DNA from: Flavobacterium frigidimaris | GTDB taxonomy: Bacteria; Bacteroidota; Bacteroidia; Flavobacteriales; Flavobacteriaceae | NCBI GenBank assembly: GCA_900129595.1 | Contig: FQWG01000001.1 | Span: 1-64,000 of the forward strand | Direction of reading: 5' to 3' | Length of the DNA stretch: 64,000 nt | Shown: in pieces, positions 35,839-43,539 of the stretch | How the letters are laid out: each line of letters opens with the position of its first letter | Numbering within the stretch: the first letter of the stretch is position 1 | Position numbers and translations under genes: made by a program | Notes under the pieces: generated by a model | Database searches by the model: none | Seen by the model: only the letters and a program-made list of their open reading frames with translations | Told to the model about the DNA's origin: nothing

Positions 35839-38307
35839 TTAATTGCCGTTTCTAATCTCATTTGCCAGTGCTGAAATTCCTTTTCTGATGTCGCCTCCGA
35901 ACTTTGCAGCATACTGGTTTACTTTTACCTTCTCACTTTCTTCAGTTGTATAAGCCAGATACTCTTCAAGTGAAACTTCTGTGCGAAATACTTTTGAAGA
36001 CATTCCTCCCAGAGAAATAAACACCTCTTTGTATTTCTTTGAGGGATCATTGGCTTTGTTTACCGATAATACCAGTGCTTTCTCCTTTTCCGTAAGCCCA
36101 AGAAGCTCTTGGATCTGGTCAAATTTGTTCTGGTATTTGCTTTGATCCAAAAGAATTTTGCAGTCACTATTATTGATAATCGCCTGCTTTACAACAGGCG
36201 ATGAAATAATATCTTCCACTTCCTGAGTTACTACAATAGCCTCTCCAAAGAACTTTCTCACGGTCTTAAATAAATACTTAATATATTCTGCCATGCCTTC
36301 TTTTGCAATGGCTTTCCACGCCTCCTCAATTAAAATCATTTTGCGAATACCTTTCAGCTTTCTCATTTTGCTGATAAATACCTCCATAATTATGATTGTG
36401 ACCACTGGAAAAAGTATCGGGTGATCTTTGATATTGTCCAGTTCAAATACAATAAAACGTTCTTTTAAAAGCTCCAGATTCTCTGTCGCATTGAGCAGAT
36501 AATCAAACTCACCTCCTTTGTAGTAAGGTCTTAATACATAAAGAAAATTGGTAATGTCAAAATCTTTTTCCTTTACCTTATCACCCTCCAGAATCCTGAC
36601 AAACTCATCTTTTAGGAAATCGTAGAAGCTGTCAAAACAGGGAAAGATTTCACTTTCTCTATCCAGTTTATCGTAGTATAACTGCAATGAATTGGAAAGC
36701 GCCACATACTCACTTCTATTAAATGTTTCATCATCTTTTTTCCACAGTGCTAAGAGAAGGGTTTTGATACTTTCTTTTTTCTCGGTGTCAAGACTATCCC
36801 CTTCTGAAATATAAAATGGATTAAAACGGATAGGGTTCTTCTCATCATAAGTGAAATAATATCCCTTCACCATATCGCATAATCCTTTATAGCTGTGGCC
36901 TACATCCACCAAAACTACATGTGTCCCTTGTTCATAATAACTTCTGACCATGTGGTTAGTGAAAAAGGATTTGCCGCTTCCAGAGGGTCCCAGAATAAAT
37001 TTGTTCCGGTTGGTGCAGATTCCCATTTTGACCGGTTCATCACTGATATCCACATGAACGGGTTTTCCTGTCAATCGGTCTCCTAACCTGATTCCCATAG
37101 GGCTCAAAGAGGATCGATATCCCGTTTCCATATTTAAAAAACAGACTGCTTGTTCCGTGAAAGTGTCAAACGTATCATTCATTGGAAAATCAGCCGCATT
37201 ACCAGGCATTCCCGCCCAGTATATCTGAGGTGCTCCCACTGTTTCCTGTTTGGCTGCCGCATCCATCTGGGCCAGGGCTGAGGAAACTTTGTTTTTTACT
37301 TCTTTCAGACTCTCCTCATTATGTGTCCATGCCAATACATTAAAATGCGCTTTTACAGGAAGTCTCTGCTGAGCAATGGCTTCATTCAAAAAATCATTTG
37401 TTGCATCACGGGCAATCATATTTTCCCTGCTGTAAGCCGATAGGGACTGCAGCCTGAGTCTTTTACTTTCCAGCTTCTGGATTGTCTTCTGAGAATCCTC
37501 GATAAAAATATACTGATTGTAAATGTGGTTACAAGATAAAAGCTGTCCGAGTGTTGAAGCAAAACCGATACTAAACTTTGTCTTATCGGTTGAATAACGG
37601 TCAAAATCAATTCTTGATCCGCAGAGTCCCGGTAGATCAGCCGCATCACCAATGGTAAAAAGCTGGCAGTGCTTGTCCCCTATTCTCAGTCCGTCTTTAA
37701 AAGAAACATCATTAAATATAAATTCATTTTTCTTCTCCGACAAAAAACAGTACTGCTCTATAAGCCCCTTTTTCCTACTCTGGCTTTTAAGCTCTTCTTT
37801 TTTCAACTGAGTCAGCTTTACAAATCCGCTATCCTCCAAAATTCTTTTGAACTGTCCTGCCGAATCCAGAAAATCCTGAAGTAACTGCGGTTTTAAAGTT
37901 TCCTCAGGCACTAGAGAATTTCTAATTAGCGTCGAAAACAAGGAACTGGAATTCTTTCTCCCTGCCGGCTTTTTAGTCAGCATAATATAACAGTTGTGAT
38001 CTAAAAATGATCGTTCATTAAAGAATCTTTCACTGCTCCTGCTTAAAAAACTGGTGTCATCGTTTGTAAAATCAGCCTTGTAACCATTTTCCAAAAACCA
38101 ATCCTGCTTATGAAAGACACAGAATTTCGGCAGAATCTTTACCGCTTTAATCCATGAATGATGAAAAGCCTCATACTCCTGATCAGACATTGTAAAAATC
38201 TCAGGAAGTTCCGCTTTAAATACTATTGTAACATCTCCTTGTTTTGATAAAATACAGTTGTGCTCAACATCCAGTATCGGTAAAATTTCCTCTATCATCT
38301 TATCCAT
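35839..38307 (-). CDS. traG: Conjugative transfer ATPase TraG (VirB4-like)
   Basis: The product has 822 residues. The N-terminal VirB4 domain starts EEILPILDVEHNCILSKQGD. Walker A is GPSGSGKSFF near residue 440. Walker B is in RKMILIEEAWKAIAKEGM, a TraG/VirB4 hallmark, with the VVTQEVEDII motif shortly after. It is the cytoplasmic motor that assembles the transfer channel and is the most conserved gene of the operon. Confidence 0.97.
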   Translation of the reverse strand: MDKMIEEILPILDVEHNCILSKQGDVTIVFKAELPEIFTMSDQEYEAFHHSWIKAVKILPKFCVFHKQDWFLENGYKADFTNDDTSFLSRSSERFFNERSFLDHNCYIMLTKKPAGRKNSSSLFSTLIRNSLVPEETLKPQLLQDFLDSAGQFKRILEDSGFVKLTQLKKEELKSQSRKKGLIEQYCFLSEKKNEFIFNDVSFKDGLRIGDKHCQLFTIGDAADLPGLCGSRIDFDRYSTDKTKFSIGFASTLGQLLSCNHIYNQYIFIEDSQKTIQKLESKRLRLQSLSAYSRENMIARDATNDFLNEAIAQQRLPVKAHFNVLAWTHNEESLKEVKNKVSSALAQMDAAAKQETVGAPQIYWAGMPGNAADFPMNDTFDTFTEQAVCFLNMETGYRSSLSPMGIRLGDRLTGKPVHVDISDEPVKMGICTNRNKFILGPSGSGKSFFTNHMVRSYYEQGTHVVLVDVGHSYKGLCDMVKGYYFTYDEKNPIRFNPFYISEGDSLDTEKKESIKTLLLALWKKDDETFNRSEYVALSNSLQLYYDKLDRESEIFPCFDSFYDFLKDEFVRILEGDKVKEKDFDITNFLYVLRPYYKGGEFDYLLNATENLELLKERFIVFELDNIKDHPILFPVVTIIIMEVFISKMRKLKGIRKMILIEEAWKAIAKEGMAEYIKYLFKTVRKFFGEAIVVTQEVEDIISSPVVKQAIINNSDCKILLDQSKYQNKFDQIQELLGLTEKEKALVLSVNKANDPSKKYKEVFISLGGMSSKVFRTEVSLEEYLAYTTEESEKVKVNQYAAKFGGDIRKGISALANEIRNGN

Positions 38308-38342
38308 TACACATTATTTTATATTTTAACGCTCTATAACTA

Positions 38343-38654
38343 TCACATTATAAAAACACGCCTGCTGTTTACTTTGATATTCTTTGGGAGCTGTTTCTTT
38401 GCCAATGCTTTCATCATACCATGTTCACCGTAAGTATTGCTCATCTTATAGATCTTAACAACTAATATGGTTCCTGAAATTCCAACAAATCCAATACAGA
38501 TTATGGATGGAATACCAATAATGTAGAGCACGGCGAAAACAATCATAAGGAATACAACCCCTCCGCCCAAATACCAGATGTACTGTGCTTTGAGCCCTTT
38601 AAATTCAATACTCTGATTGATTCCTTTGTTGATTTGGTAGACACTTACCGACAT
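38343..38654 (-). CDS. traF: Conjugative transfer protein TraF (DUF4133, VirB3-like)
   Basis: A 103-residue protein. YQINKGINQSIEFKGLKAQY is the DUF4133/TraF opening, followed by two adjacent membrane segments (YIWYLGGGVVFLMIVFAVLYIIGI and ICIGFVGISGTILVVKIYK). ATG 38654 overlaps the traE stop by one base (TAATG), which fixes the start. The longer frame to 38720 would run back into traE. It is an inner-membrane component near the VirB4 ATPase. Confidence 0.93.
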   Translation of the reverse strand: MSVSVYQINKGINQSIEFKGLKAQYIWYLGGGVVFLMIVFAVLYIIGIPSIICIGFVGISGTILVVKIYKMSNTYGEHGMMKALAKKQLPKNIKVNSRRVFIM

Positions 38655-38995
38655 TATACCCCAAAAAAAGATTTGATAACAGTCGCCACCACTACTAAAA
38701 ACACACAGCTGCCAAACCATGCAGCGGCTACTTTACCGGTATCAGGATCTCCGGCGTTCCACTTCTGATAAACTTTTACAGCTCCTATTAACCCGAGAAT
38801 CGCGCCAACTGCATACATCAATTCTGTACCCGCATCAAAATAACTTCTAACCTTTTGATTAGCCTCATTTATTCCGGCTACTCCGTCTTGGGCAAATCCG
38901 TTTCCATTTATCAGCAATCCCATAAGAAAAGAAGCAGCTAGTACTTTTTTCTTCTCTAAAAAACTCTTTAATTTCCATCTCCACTTTTTCATCAT
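38654..38995 (-). CDS. traE: Conjugative transfer protein TraE (DUF4134, VirB2-like)
   Basis: A 113-residue protein. The signal peptide ends GNGFAQDG. The mature part, GINEANQKVRSYFDAGTELMYAVGAILGLIGAVKVYQKWNAG broken by two membrane helices, is the standard TraE of Bacteroidota conjugative transposons, thought to be the pilin-like subunit. It is the first recognisable gene of the transfer operon. A structured segment (39027-39112) precedes it. Confidence 0.93.
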   Translation of the reverse strand: MMKKWRWKLKSFLEKKKVLAASFLMGLLINGNGFAQDGVAGINEANQKVRSYFDAGTELMYAVGAILGLIGAVKVYQKWNAGDPDTGKVAAAWFGSCVFLVVVATVIKSFFGV

Positions 38996-39026
38996 CCATC
39001 ATTTAAAGGTTATATTTTATAATATA

Positions 39027-39112
39027 ACAGAGGAATACCGCCGTCACATCAGCTCTTCTCATTGTCACATTTTACCATACCGCACAAGCGCGGACGGGGA
39101 ATATTCCTCTGT
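39027..39112 (-). promoter_or_regulatory. Structured leader upstream of traE
   Basis: Arms ACAGAGGAATA (39027-39037) and TATTCCTCTGT (39102-39112) are perfect complements. Inside, CCGCCGTC (39038-39045) pairs with GACGGGG (39093-39099) apart from one bulge, and a small CCGC/GCGG hairpin lies near 39080-39093. The element lies between the upstream gene stop and traE on the - strand. There is no T run, so it resembles a leader or processed RNA more than a terminator. Confidence 0.55.
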
Positions 39113-39121
39113 AAATTTTTA

Positions 39122-39589
39122 TTAAATGGCCTCATCCCACAACCCATCCATTTCCGGGTAAGTAATAATCAGCTGTGGGTGCTTTTCGCATTCTGAGACC
39201 ATAAGAGAATTGATTTTTTCTCGAAGAGAAGATTTCTTAACATATGGATATCCTTCAAGTATAAATCTTATATAGTTTTTGAATTCAGTTAACGAAAGAT
39301 TGTTTTGACTCGACTCTGCAACTGCTTTTTCCAGTTTAGCAAAAAGCTCCCTGGCATCTTCCAGAGTATCGAACGGTTCTTTAAATTCTGAAAACATATC
39401 GTTACTCAGATTGTTCTCCATTTTGGAATAATTTTTAAACAGCTTAATTTTTTGCTTACCATTTAGCAATTCTTTGAGCGGACCAGAATAAAATTTAAGT
39501 ATTATAAAAATGTACCAAAAAACTAATACTACGATAACTATAAGCGCATAGTTACTCCATGAAATATTTGAAAGCATAATCATTTTCAT
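39122..39589 (-). CDS. Membrane-anchored protein upstream of traE, unknown
   Basis: A 155-residue protein. One membrane segment near residues 13-32 (YALIVIVVLVFWYIFIILKF) is followed by a charged helical cytoplasmic part. The C-terminus is acidic (YPEMDGLWDEAI). It is the promoter-proximal gene of the transfer block in this orientation. No family was recognised. In-frame ATGs at residues 3 and 5 are alternative starts. Confidence 0.55.
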   Translation of the reverse strand: MKMIMLSNISWSNYALIVIVVLVFWYIFIILKFYSGPLKELLNGKQKIKLFKNYSKMENNLSNDMFSEFKEPFDTLEDARELFAKLEKAVAESSQNNLSLTEFKNYIRFILEGYPYVKKSSLREKINSLMVSECEKHPQLIITYPEMDGLWDEAI

Positions 39590-39676
39590 TTATCGTTATA
39601 CATCAACTCTTGTAATAAATCTGCATAAGAGATTTTCCGATTTATTTACAGGTCAAAGGAACGATTACAAAGAAGC

Positions 39677-39713
39677 TTGTACAAGTACAACTTTTGTTGT
39701 ACCTTTTTGTACC
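39677..39713. promoter_or_regulatory. Cluster of GTAC inverted repeats upstream of the tra region
   Basis: TTGTACAA (39677-39684) is palindromic. GTACAAC (39685-39691) and GTTGTAC (39696-39702) form a 7-bp inverted repeat with loop TTTT, and another GTACC follows at 39709-39713. Four GTAC cores in about 35 bases, 90-120 bases ahead of the first gene of the tra block, look like an operator array. Confidence 0.5.
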
Positions 39714-39743
39714 CCCAGTAAACACAGGGGTTATTGCTGAAAA

Positions 39744-39788
39744 AATACCCTGTAGAAATAATAAAATTTATTATTTCTACAGGGTATT
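39744..39788 (-). terminator. 45-bp near-perfect palindrome, probable terminator
   Basis: Arms of 22 bases (39744-39765 and 39767-39788; each contains CCCTGTAGAAATAATAAA or its complement) are perfectly complementary with a single central base. On the - strand the element follows the Pmp3 gene by 22 bases and ends in TTTTT. It would act as a strong terminator; the unusual length also suggests a protein-binding or DNA-processing site. Confidence 0.65.
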
Positions 39789-39810
39789 CTATAACTGAAA
39801 AAGTTTTGTG

Positions 39811-40005
39811 CTACTTTCTCATAGCTTTAATTAATTTATTATTGCGTCTTTCCGCTCTCGAATTTTGCAGTGAAACAACCGCCCAAATCGCTGCAGGTAT
39901 CCAGCCGATTAAAGTAATCTGCAAAATAAGGCACAACAGTGCAGTCAGAATCTTTCCTCTGAGAACAAAGGAAATACACGGAAAAAATATGGCTATTAAG
40001 GTCAT
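39811..40005 (-). CDS. Pmp3/YqaE family small membrane protein
   Basis: A 64-residue protein. Two membrane segments (LIAIFFPCISFVLRGKILTA and LCLILQITLIGWIPAAIWA) carry the family pattern P-P-(V/C)-x-V-x-L ... G-W-(I/L)-P-G/A-x-I-x-A (PF01679). The family comprises small stress-linked membrane proteins in bacteria, plants and fungi, some affecting membrane potential. It is encoded alone between the tra block and the RteC-like regulator, as ICE cargo. Confidence 0.85.
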   Translation of the reverse strand: MTLIAIFFPCISFVLRGKILTALLCLILQITLIGWIPAAIWAVVSLQNSRAERRNNKLIKAMRK

Positions 40006-40100
40006 GCTACTAAGGTTTTATAATGTGTCGTAAATAATAAAATTTGTTACTCAATTTATTGTTTTCTCAATTGAGAATTATTTCTTTTTAAAATCATTCA

Positions 40101-41288
40101 CTAATATGAATTTATTTTTTTAATAAGCCTTTCCAGCGTTTGTACAGCTATATCCTTGTCACGTTCCTCTGCATTATATGATTTGCTTCTAACAGATTGA
40201 TAAGAAAGCTCTCTCTTAAAAGGAGTTGATAAATAAGGAACGATCATCTTAAAAAAATGATTCATAGAACGTGCTTTAACTATTCTTGACTCATCAGCAG
40301 CTCTAAGTATCAAGGCAATCTGATCTGCAGATAAATCACATTCTAGTTTATTGTCTGTTGAGTCACCCGAAAACTTAATACTAGCAACGTCTTCCTGTTC
40401 AACTTTAAGTTCAATATCTAACTTTTTGTTCAAATAATTAATTTCTTGCACAAACCAGTTTTCTACTACATTTTTTATGTTACTCCTGTTGGGGTCAAAT
40501 GACACTTTTTCGTTGGAATAAATTCTGTCAAATTCTTTTTGAAAGAAAAGCAATTTCGTAATGCGATGTGCTAAAGGTTCAGTTTCTAATTCACTATTTA
40601 TTTGTTCAATAATATAGTCAACATACTCTGCGCTGTTAAAATTCTTCTCAATTAAGACTTTATCAATTTCTGAAAATATAATTTCGTCATTAATACATCC
40701 AATATTTTTAATCCCCTTCAGTAGCTCCTTTTGGTACAAAAGCTGACGATAAGTTATCTTTTTTCCTGAAAATGACTTCAAAAACTGGGATAAGTTTCTA
40801 ATAATAATTTTCAAAATGATGCTGCTTTCCGAAGCTTTTGTTGAAAGTTTCCTTAATTTCATTTCAAGTTCATTTCTTGATAGCATCAAATAAGTAATCG
40901 GCACTCTTTCATCAAGGCTTAAATAACTAAGGAATCTATTTTCGACCAGTGACAGAATTTCTTCCAATTTAGACCGGAGTAGATTAAAGACAATCGACAA
41001 TTCAGAAGTGTCCTGAAAAATTGTTTTCTGGTTTTCAATAACTGTATCGAGTAGATATACAATTGTCGAGTGATATTTTCGCACCTGCAGACGAACCTCT
41101 CTTTTTTTGCGCAGGAGAAAAATTTCCTTTTTCAACGCGTTTTGTATATTCTTTGATTCTTTTTCTATATGTTCTGAAATAATTATAAAGTCCTGCTTAG
41201 AAAATTTTTTAAGTAACGGATTATTTATATTTAATGTTTGTGTTATCAATGAGTCAAACCATTCTAGAGGATATATTTTGTTCATCAT
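40101..41288 (-). CDS. rteC: RteC-like regulator of ICE transfer
   Basis: A 395-residue protein. The C-terminal 80 residues (LSADQIALILRAADESRIV, RSMNHFFKMIVPYLST, and the ending SYQSVRSKSYNAEERDKD) match the arrangement of the RteC C-terminal DNA-binding part in Bacteroides elements. The long N-terminal region is helical. In CTnDOT, RteC activates the excision operon after RteA/RteB signalling. No rteA or rteB is seen in this window, so how this protein is switched on is unknown. The symbol is by similarity. Confidence 0.75.
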   Translation of the reverse strand: MMNKIYPLEWFDSLITQTLNINNPLLKKFSKQDFIIISEHIEKESKNIQNALKKEIFLLRKKREVRLQVRKYHSTIVYLLDTVIENQKTIFQDTSELSIVFNLLRSKLEEILSLVENRFLSYLSLDERVPITYLMLSRNELEMKLRKLSTKASESSIILKIIIRNLSQFLKSFSGKKITYRQLLYQKELLKGIKNIGCINDEIIFSEIDKVLIEKNFNSAEYVDYIIEQINSELETEPLAHRITKLLFFQKEFDRIYSNEKVSFDPNRSNIKNVVENWFVQEINYLNKKLDIELKVEQEDVASIKFSGDSTDNKLECDLSADQIALILRAADESRIVKARSMNHFFKMIVPYLSTPFKRELSYQSVRSKSYNAEERDKDIAVQTLERLIKKINSY

Positions 41289-41324
41289 AGTATTGTTTAA
41301 TTTAAAAAATTAATACAACGAAAA

Positions 41325-42212
41325 CTAACGATGCTTGAATCTCTCGATAGAATTCGAACGATACTCAGTTGGGGTTAAAGATGTGTGATTTTTGAAAAAA
41401 AAGCTGAAGCTTGAAATACTGTGAAATTCTAATTCCTCAGAAATTTTACTTACACTTAGATGTGAGTCCTCTAGTAGGTTTTTGGCCTCGATAATAATTG
41501 TCTCTGCAATAAGTTCTTTTGCAGTTTTACCTGTTAGTTGTTTAACTATTTTATTTAAGTGTCCTGGGGTAACAAACATTATTCCAGCATAATAATTGAC
41601 ATAATGTTGTTTTTTTGAGTGAATTGATAATAAGGCTAGAAATTGAATCATCAAACTTTCTTTTCTTGAAAAGTTTAATGCTGAATCTGATGTATATTTT
41701 GAAAAAATTAGCTTCAATTCATATAGAAATAAATTAAAACTGATTCTTTGCAGTTCGTAATCAAAACCATTATTTTTTTTATCCTTGTTAACAAAATAAA
41801 TGAGTCTGTATATCAGAGATAAAACCAAAAACTCTTTCTCTTCAAGAGGAAATCTTATCGAAGTATTTCTAATAAAGAAATAGAACGACTCAACAAGCTC
41901 TTTTTTCAGGCAGTTTTTGATTGCAAATTCGGATGAAAAAGAAATTAGATAAAATTGAAGCTTTTTTTGTATTTCAATCAGAGTGAAATTAGAGTTTTTA
42001 GGAATCACTAAGAGATCCCATGGACATAAATCTTGAATCCCCTCCATTAACTGAATTTTAAAGTTGCCTGATTTTATTAAAAGAATTGATAAATTTTTAG
42101 TGGTGAATGTTTCTTCACTAGCTGTTCTTACTATATATTTTTTTATAACATGAATATCCAATCCATCATGTGGCACTTCATTTAAATCAATATTAATTAA
42201 ATCTTTAAGCAT
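41325..42212 (-). CDS. AraC family transcriptional regulator (ICE-borne)
   Basis: A 295-residue protein. The C-terminal double helix-turn-helix is visible: YAGIMFVTPGHLNKIVKQL with GKTAKELIAETIIIEAKNLL, then VSKISEELEFHSISSFSFFFKNHTSLTPTEYR (interrupted here by the turn). The N-terminal domain (about 190 residues) resembles a cupin-like sensor. ATG 42212 is chosen because the frame to 42236 opens with TTG. It lies downstream of the small membrane gene and upstream of rteC; the target is unknown. Confidence 0.87.
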   Translation of the reverse strand: MLKDLINIDLNEVPHDGLDIHVIKKYIVRTASEETFTTKNLSILLIKSGNFKIQLMEGIQDLCPWDLLVIPKNSNFTLIEIQKKLQFYLISFSSEFAIKNCLKKELVESFYFFIRNTSIRFPLEEKEFLVLSLIYRLIYFVNKDKKNNGFDYELQRISFNLFLYELKLIFSKYTSDSALNFSRKESLMIQFLALLSIHSKKQHYVNYYAGIMFVTPGHLNKIVKQLTGKTAKELIAETIIIEAKNLLEDSHLSVSKISEELEFHSISSFSFFFKNHTSLTPTEYRSNSIERFKHR

Positions 42213-42256
42213 AAGCAGTTCGAGTTCGGAATTCAATAGATTAATACGTTGTATAT

Positions 42257-42487
42257 TTACCGCTCATTTTTAAATGAGTTTTCCATCAGAATTATTGAAA
42301 GAAAGTACAAGTTCAAAAGACAGGTCAGAAATAATAAATAGGCTAATTTTCTAGGGTCTATAACTTTTCTGCCACCTTTAATTATGTAGCCAACTATTTC
42401 ATCATAACCAAAAAGCGTTATGATGAAATAAAGGCTCACAAGATTAAATATGATCAACAGTGTATACAAAATAATTCTTGGTTTCAT
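42257..42487 (-). CDS. Small membrane protein, two segments
   Basis: A 76-residue protein. Two hydrophobic helices (IILYTLLIIFNLVSLYFIITLF and LAYLLFLTCLLNLYFLSIIL) flank a short basic loop (KGGRKVIDPRK). ATG 42487 is chosen since the earlier in-frame start at 42511 is TTG. It follows the lipoprotein gene (42520-43206) by 32 bases and is presumably in its transcript. No family was recognised. Confidence 0.55.
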   Translation of the reverse strand: MKPRIILYTLLIIFNLVSLYFIITLFGYDEIVGYIIKGGRKVIDPRKLAYLLFLTCLLNLYFLSIILMENSFKNER

Positions 42488-42519
42488 AAAATTGTTATAA
42501 ATGTTAATCAAGAGGAAAG

Positions 42520-43206
42520 CTAAATTAAGTTCTGCAATAGCGCGATTATGGAAATAATCGATGCATCATTTGTCGAAAAGAATTTTCTTGCAGGTTTATT
42601 TCCTGCGGATAGATCCCAGTCTTTATCTTTCCGTTCAGCCTCAGAATATAACGAATATCTGGAAATTGAAGTTATTGTCAGTATAGTTTCCGATTCATCC
42701 TCGTCAAAAGAGCTGCTGTCAATAATAGTTTCTTCGTATCCAACAATATAATTGTAGGATGTCGTAAAATCTAATTGTCTATGATTGATTAAACCTTGAA
42801 GGAAATTAATGAGAGTACCTTTTGCAGTACTTGTTAGCTGGCTATTCTGTACAATATTGATCATACAGTTATCGGGATCAGCCATTATTGATTCTACAAT
42901 TGAGTCGTTAAATATAATTTTGCTTTTTTGAGTATTTTTCTTCTCAATATGCGATTTAAGATAGCGTATTTGCAAAGACATTTGATCTATTGAATTTGGA
43001 AATTGATTATTACTTTGATAATCTACCAGAACATCATAATATGCTTTTCCTTTGAAGTCAAAATAATTTCTTTGATTTTCTGGATTCATTTTGAGATTTG
43101 GTACTGTCTCATCAGAGTTTTCGATTAAAAGTGGATCGAAATCAGAATCATTAGAACACGATGCTAAAAGGCATAAAATTGCAGTAAGAAATAAAAAATT
43201 TTTCAT
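42520..43206 (-). CDS. Lipoprotein of unknown function, divergent from a TPR-AraC regulator
   Basis: A 228-residue protein. MKNFLFLTAILCLLASCSNDSD is a clear lipoprotein signal (cleavage before Cys17), which fixes ATG 43206 rather than the longer frame to 43296. The mature protein is Ser/Asn/Asp-rich and helical, with no recognised domain. It is divergent from the TPR-AraC regulator across a gap that holds a repeat pair and a palindrome, so it is a likely target of that regulator. Confidence 0.6.
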   Translation of the reverse strand: MKNFLFLTAILCLLASCSNDSDFDPLLIENSDETVPNLKMNPENQRNYFDFKGKAYYDVLVDYQSNNQFPNSIDQMSLQIRYLKSHIEKKNTQKSKIIFNDSIVESIMADPDNCMINIVQNSQLTSTAKGTLINFLQGLINHRQLDFTTSYNYIVGYEETIIDSSSFDEDESETILTITSISRYSLYSEAERKDKDWDLSAGNKPARKFFSTNDASIISIIALLQNLI

Positions 43207-43351
43207 GATAGGATTTGTTTGAAGGTTGAATGAGAATTTCTTCTCAGTCCATTTCATCCGGATAAGCAGAACTTTTTTCAGCACGATACTGAACATTTTG
43301 CTTTTGAATTCATGGCAAATCTATTCTGTTGAAAAATTTCCCGCAACTTGT

Positions 43352-43409
43352 TATGTATGGATTTTCCGAAAAGTATGTATGGATTTTCCGAAAATCCATA
43401 CATACTTTT
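43352..43409. repeat. Direct repeat plus palindrome, candidate operator
   Basis: Two identical 21-base copies start at 43352 and 43374 (each contains TATGTATGGATTTTCCG), so the centres are 22 bases (two helical turns) apart. The second copy is also the left arm of a 19-bp perfect inverted repeat (43369-43387 and 43391-43409). Confidence 0.7.
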
Positions 43410-43445
43410 ACGAATTTTAATACATTAAACTTCAATACTTTATAT

Positions 43446-43453
43446 TATATTTG
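43446..43453 (+). promoter_or_regulatory. -7 box of the TPR-AraC regulator gene
   Basis: TATATTTG fits TAnnTTTG and lies 86 bases before the ATG and 37 bases after the palindrome. No exact TTG lies about 19 bases upstream. Confidence 0.45.
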
Positions 43454-43539
43454 AGTTAAGATATTGTAAGATAATATCGCTATAGTAATTATTCTCCTAC
43501 GGTAGTTGTTAATTAATTATTCTCCAAAACTCCTTATGT

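Larger units (their letters stand above)
43207..43539. other. Divergent regulatory interval
   Basis: This gap between the lipoprotein gene and the TPR-AraC regulator gene holds no gene. It contains a repeat/palindrome array at 43352-43409 and the regulator promoter at 43446-43453. Two copies of AATTATTCTCC occur nearer the start codon. Confidence 0.6.

Noticed and set aside
38655..38720. Long N-terminal extension of TraF
   Set aside because: It lies wholly inside traE in another frame. The TAATG overlap gives a precise start at 38654.
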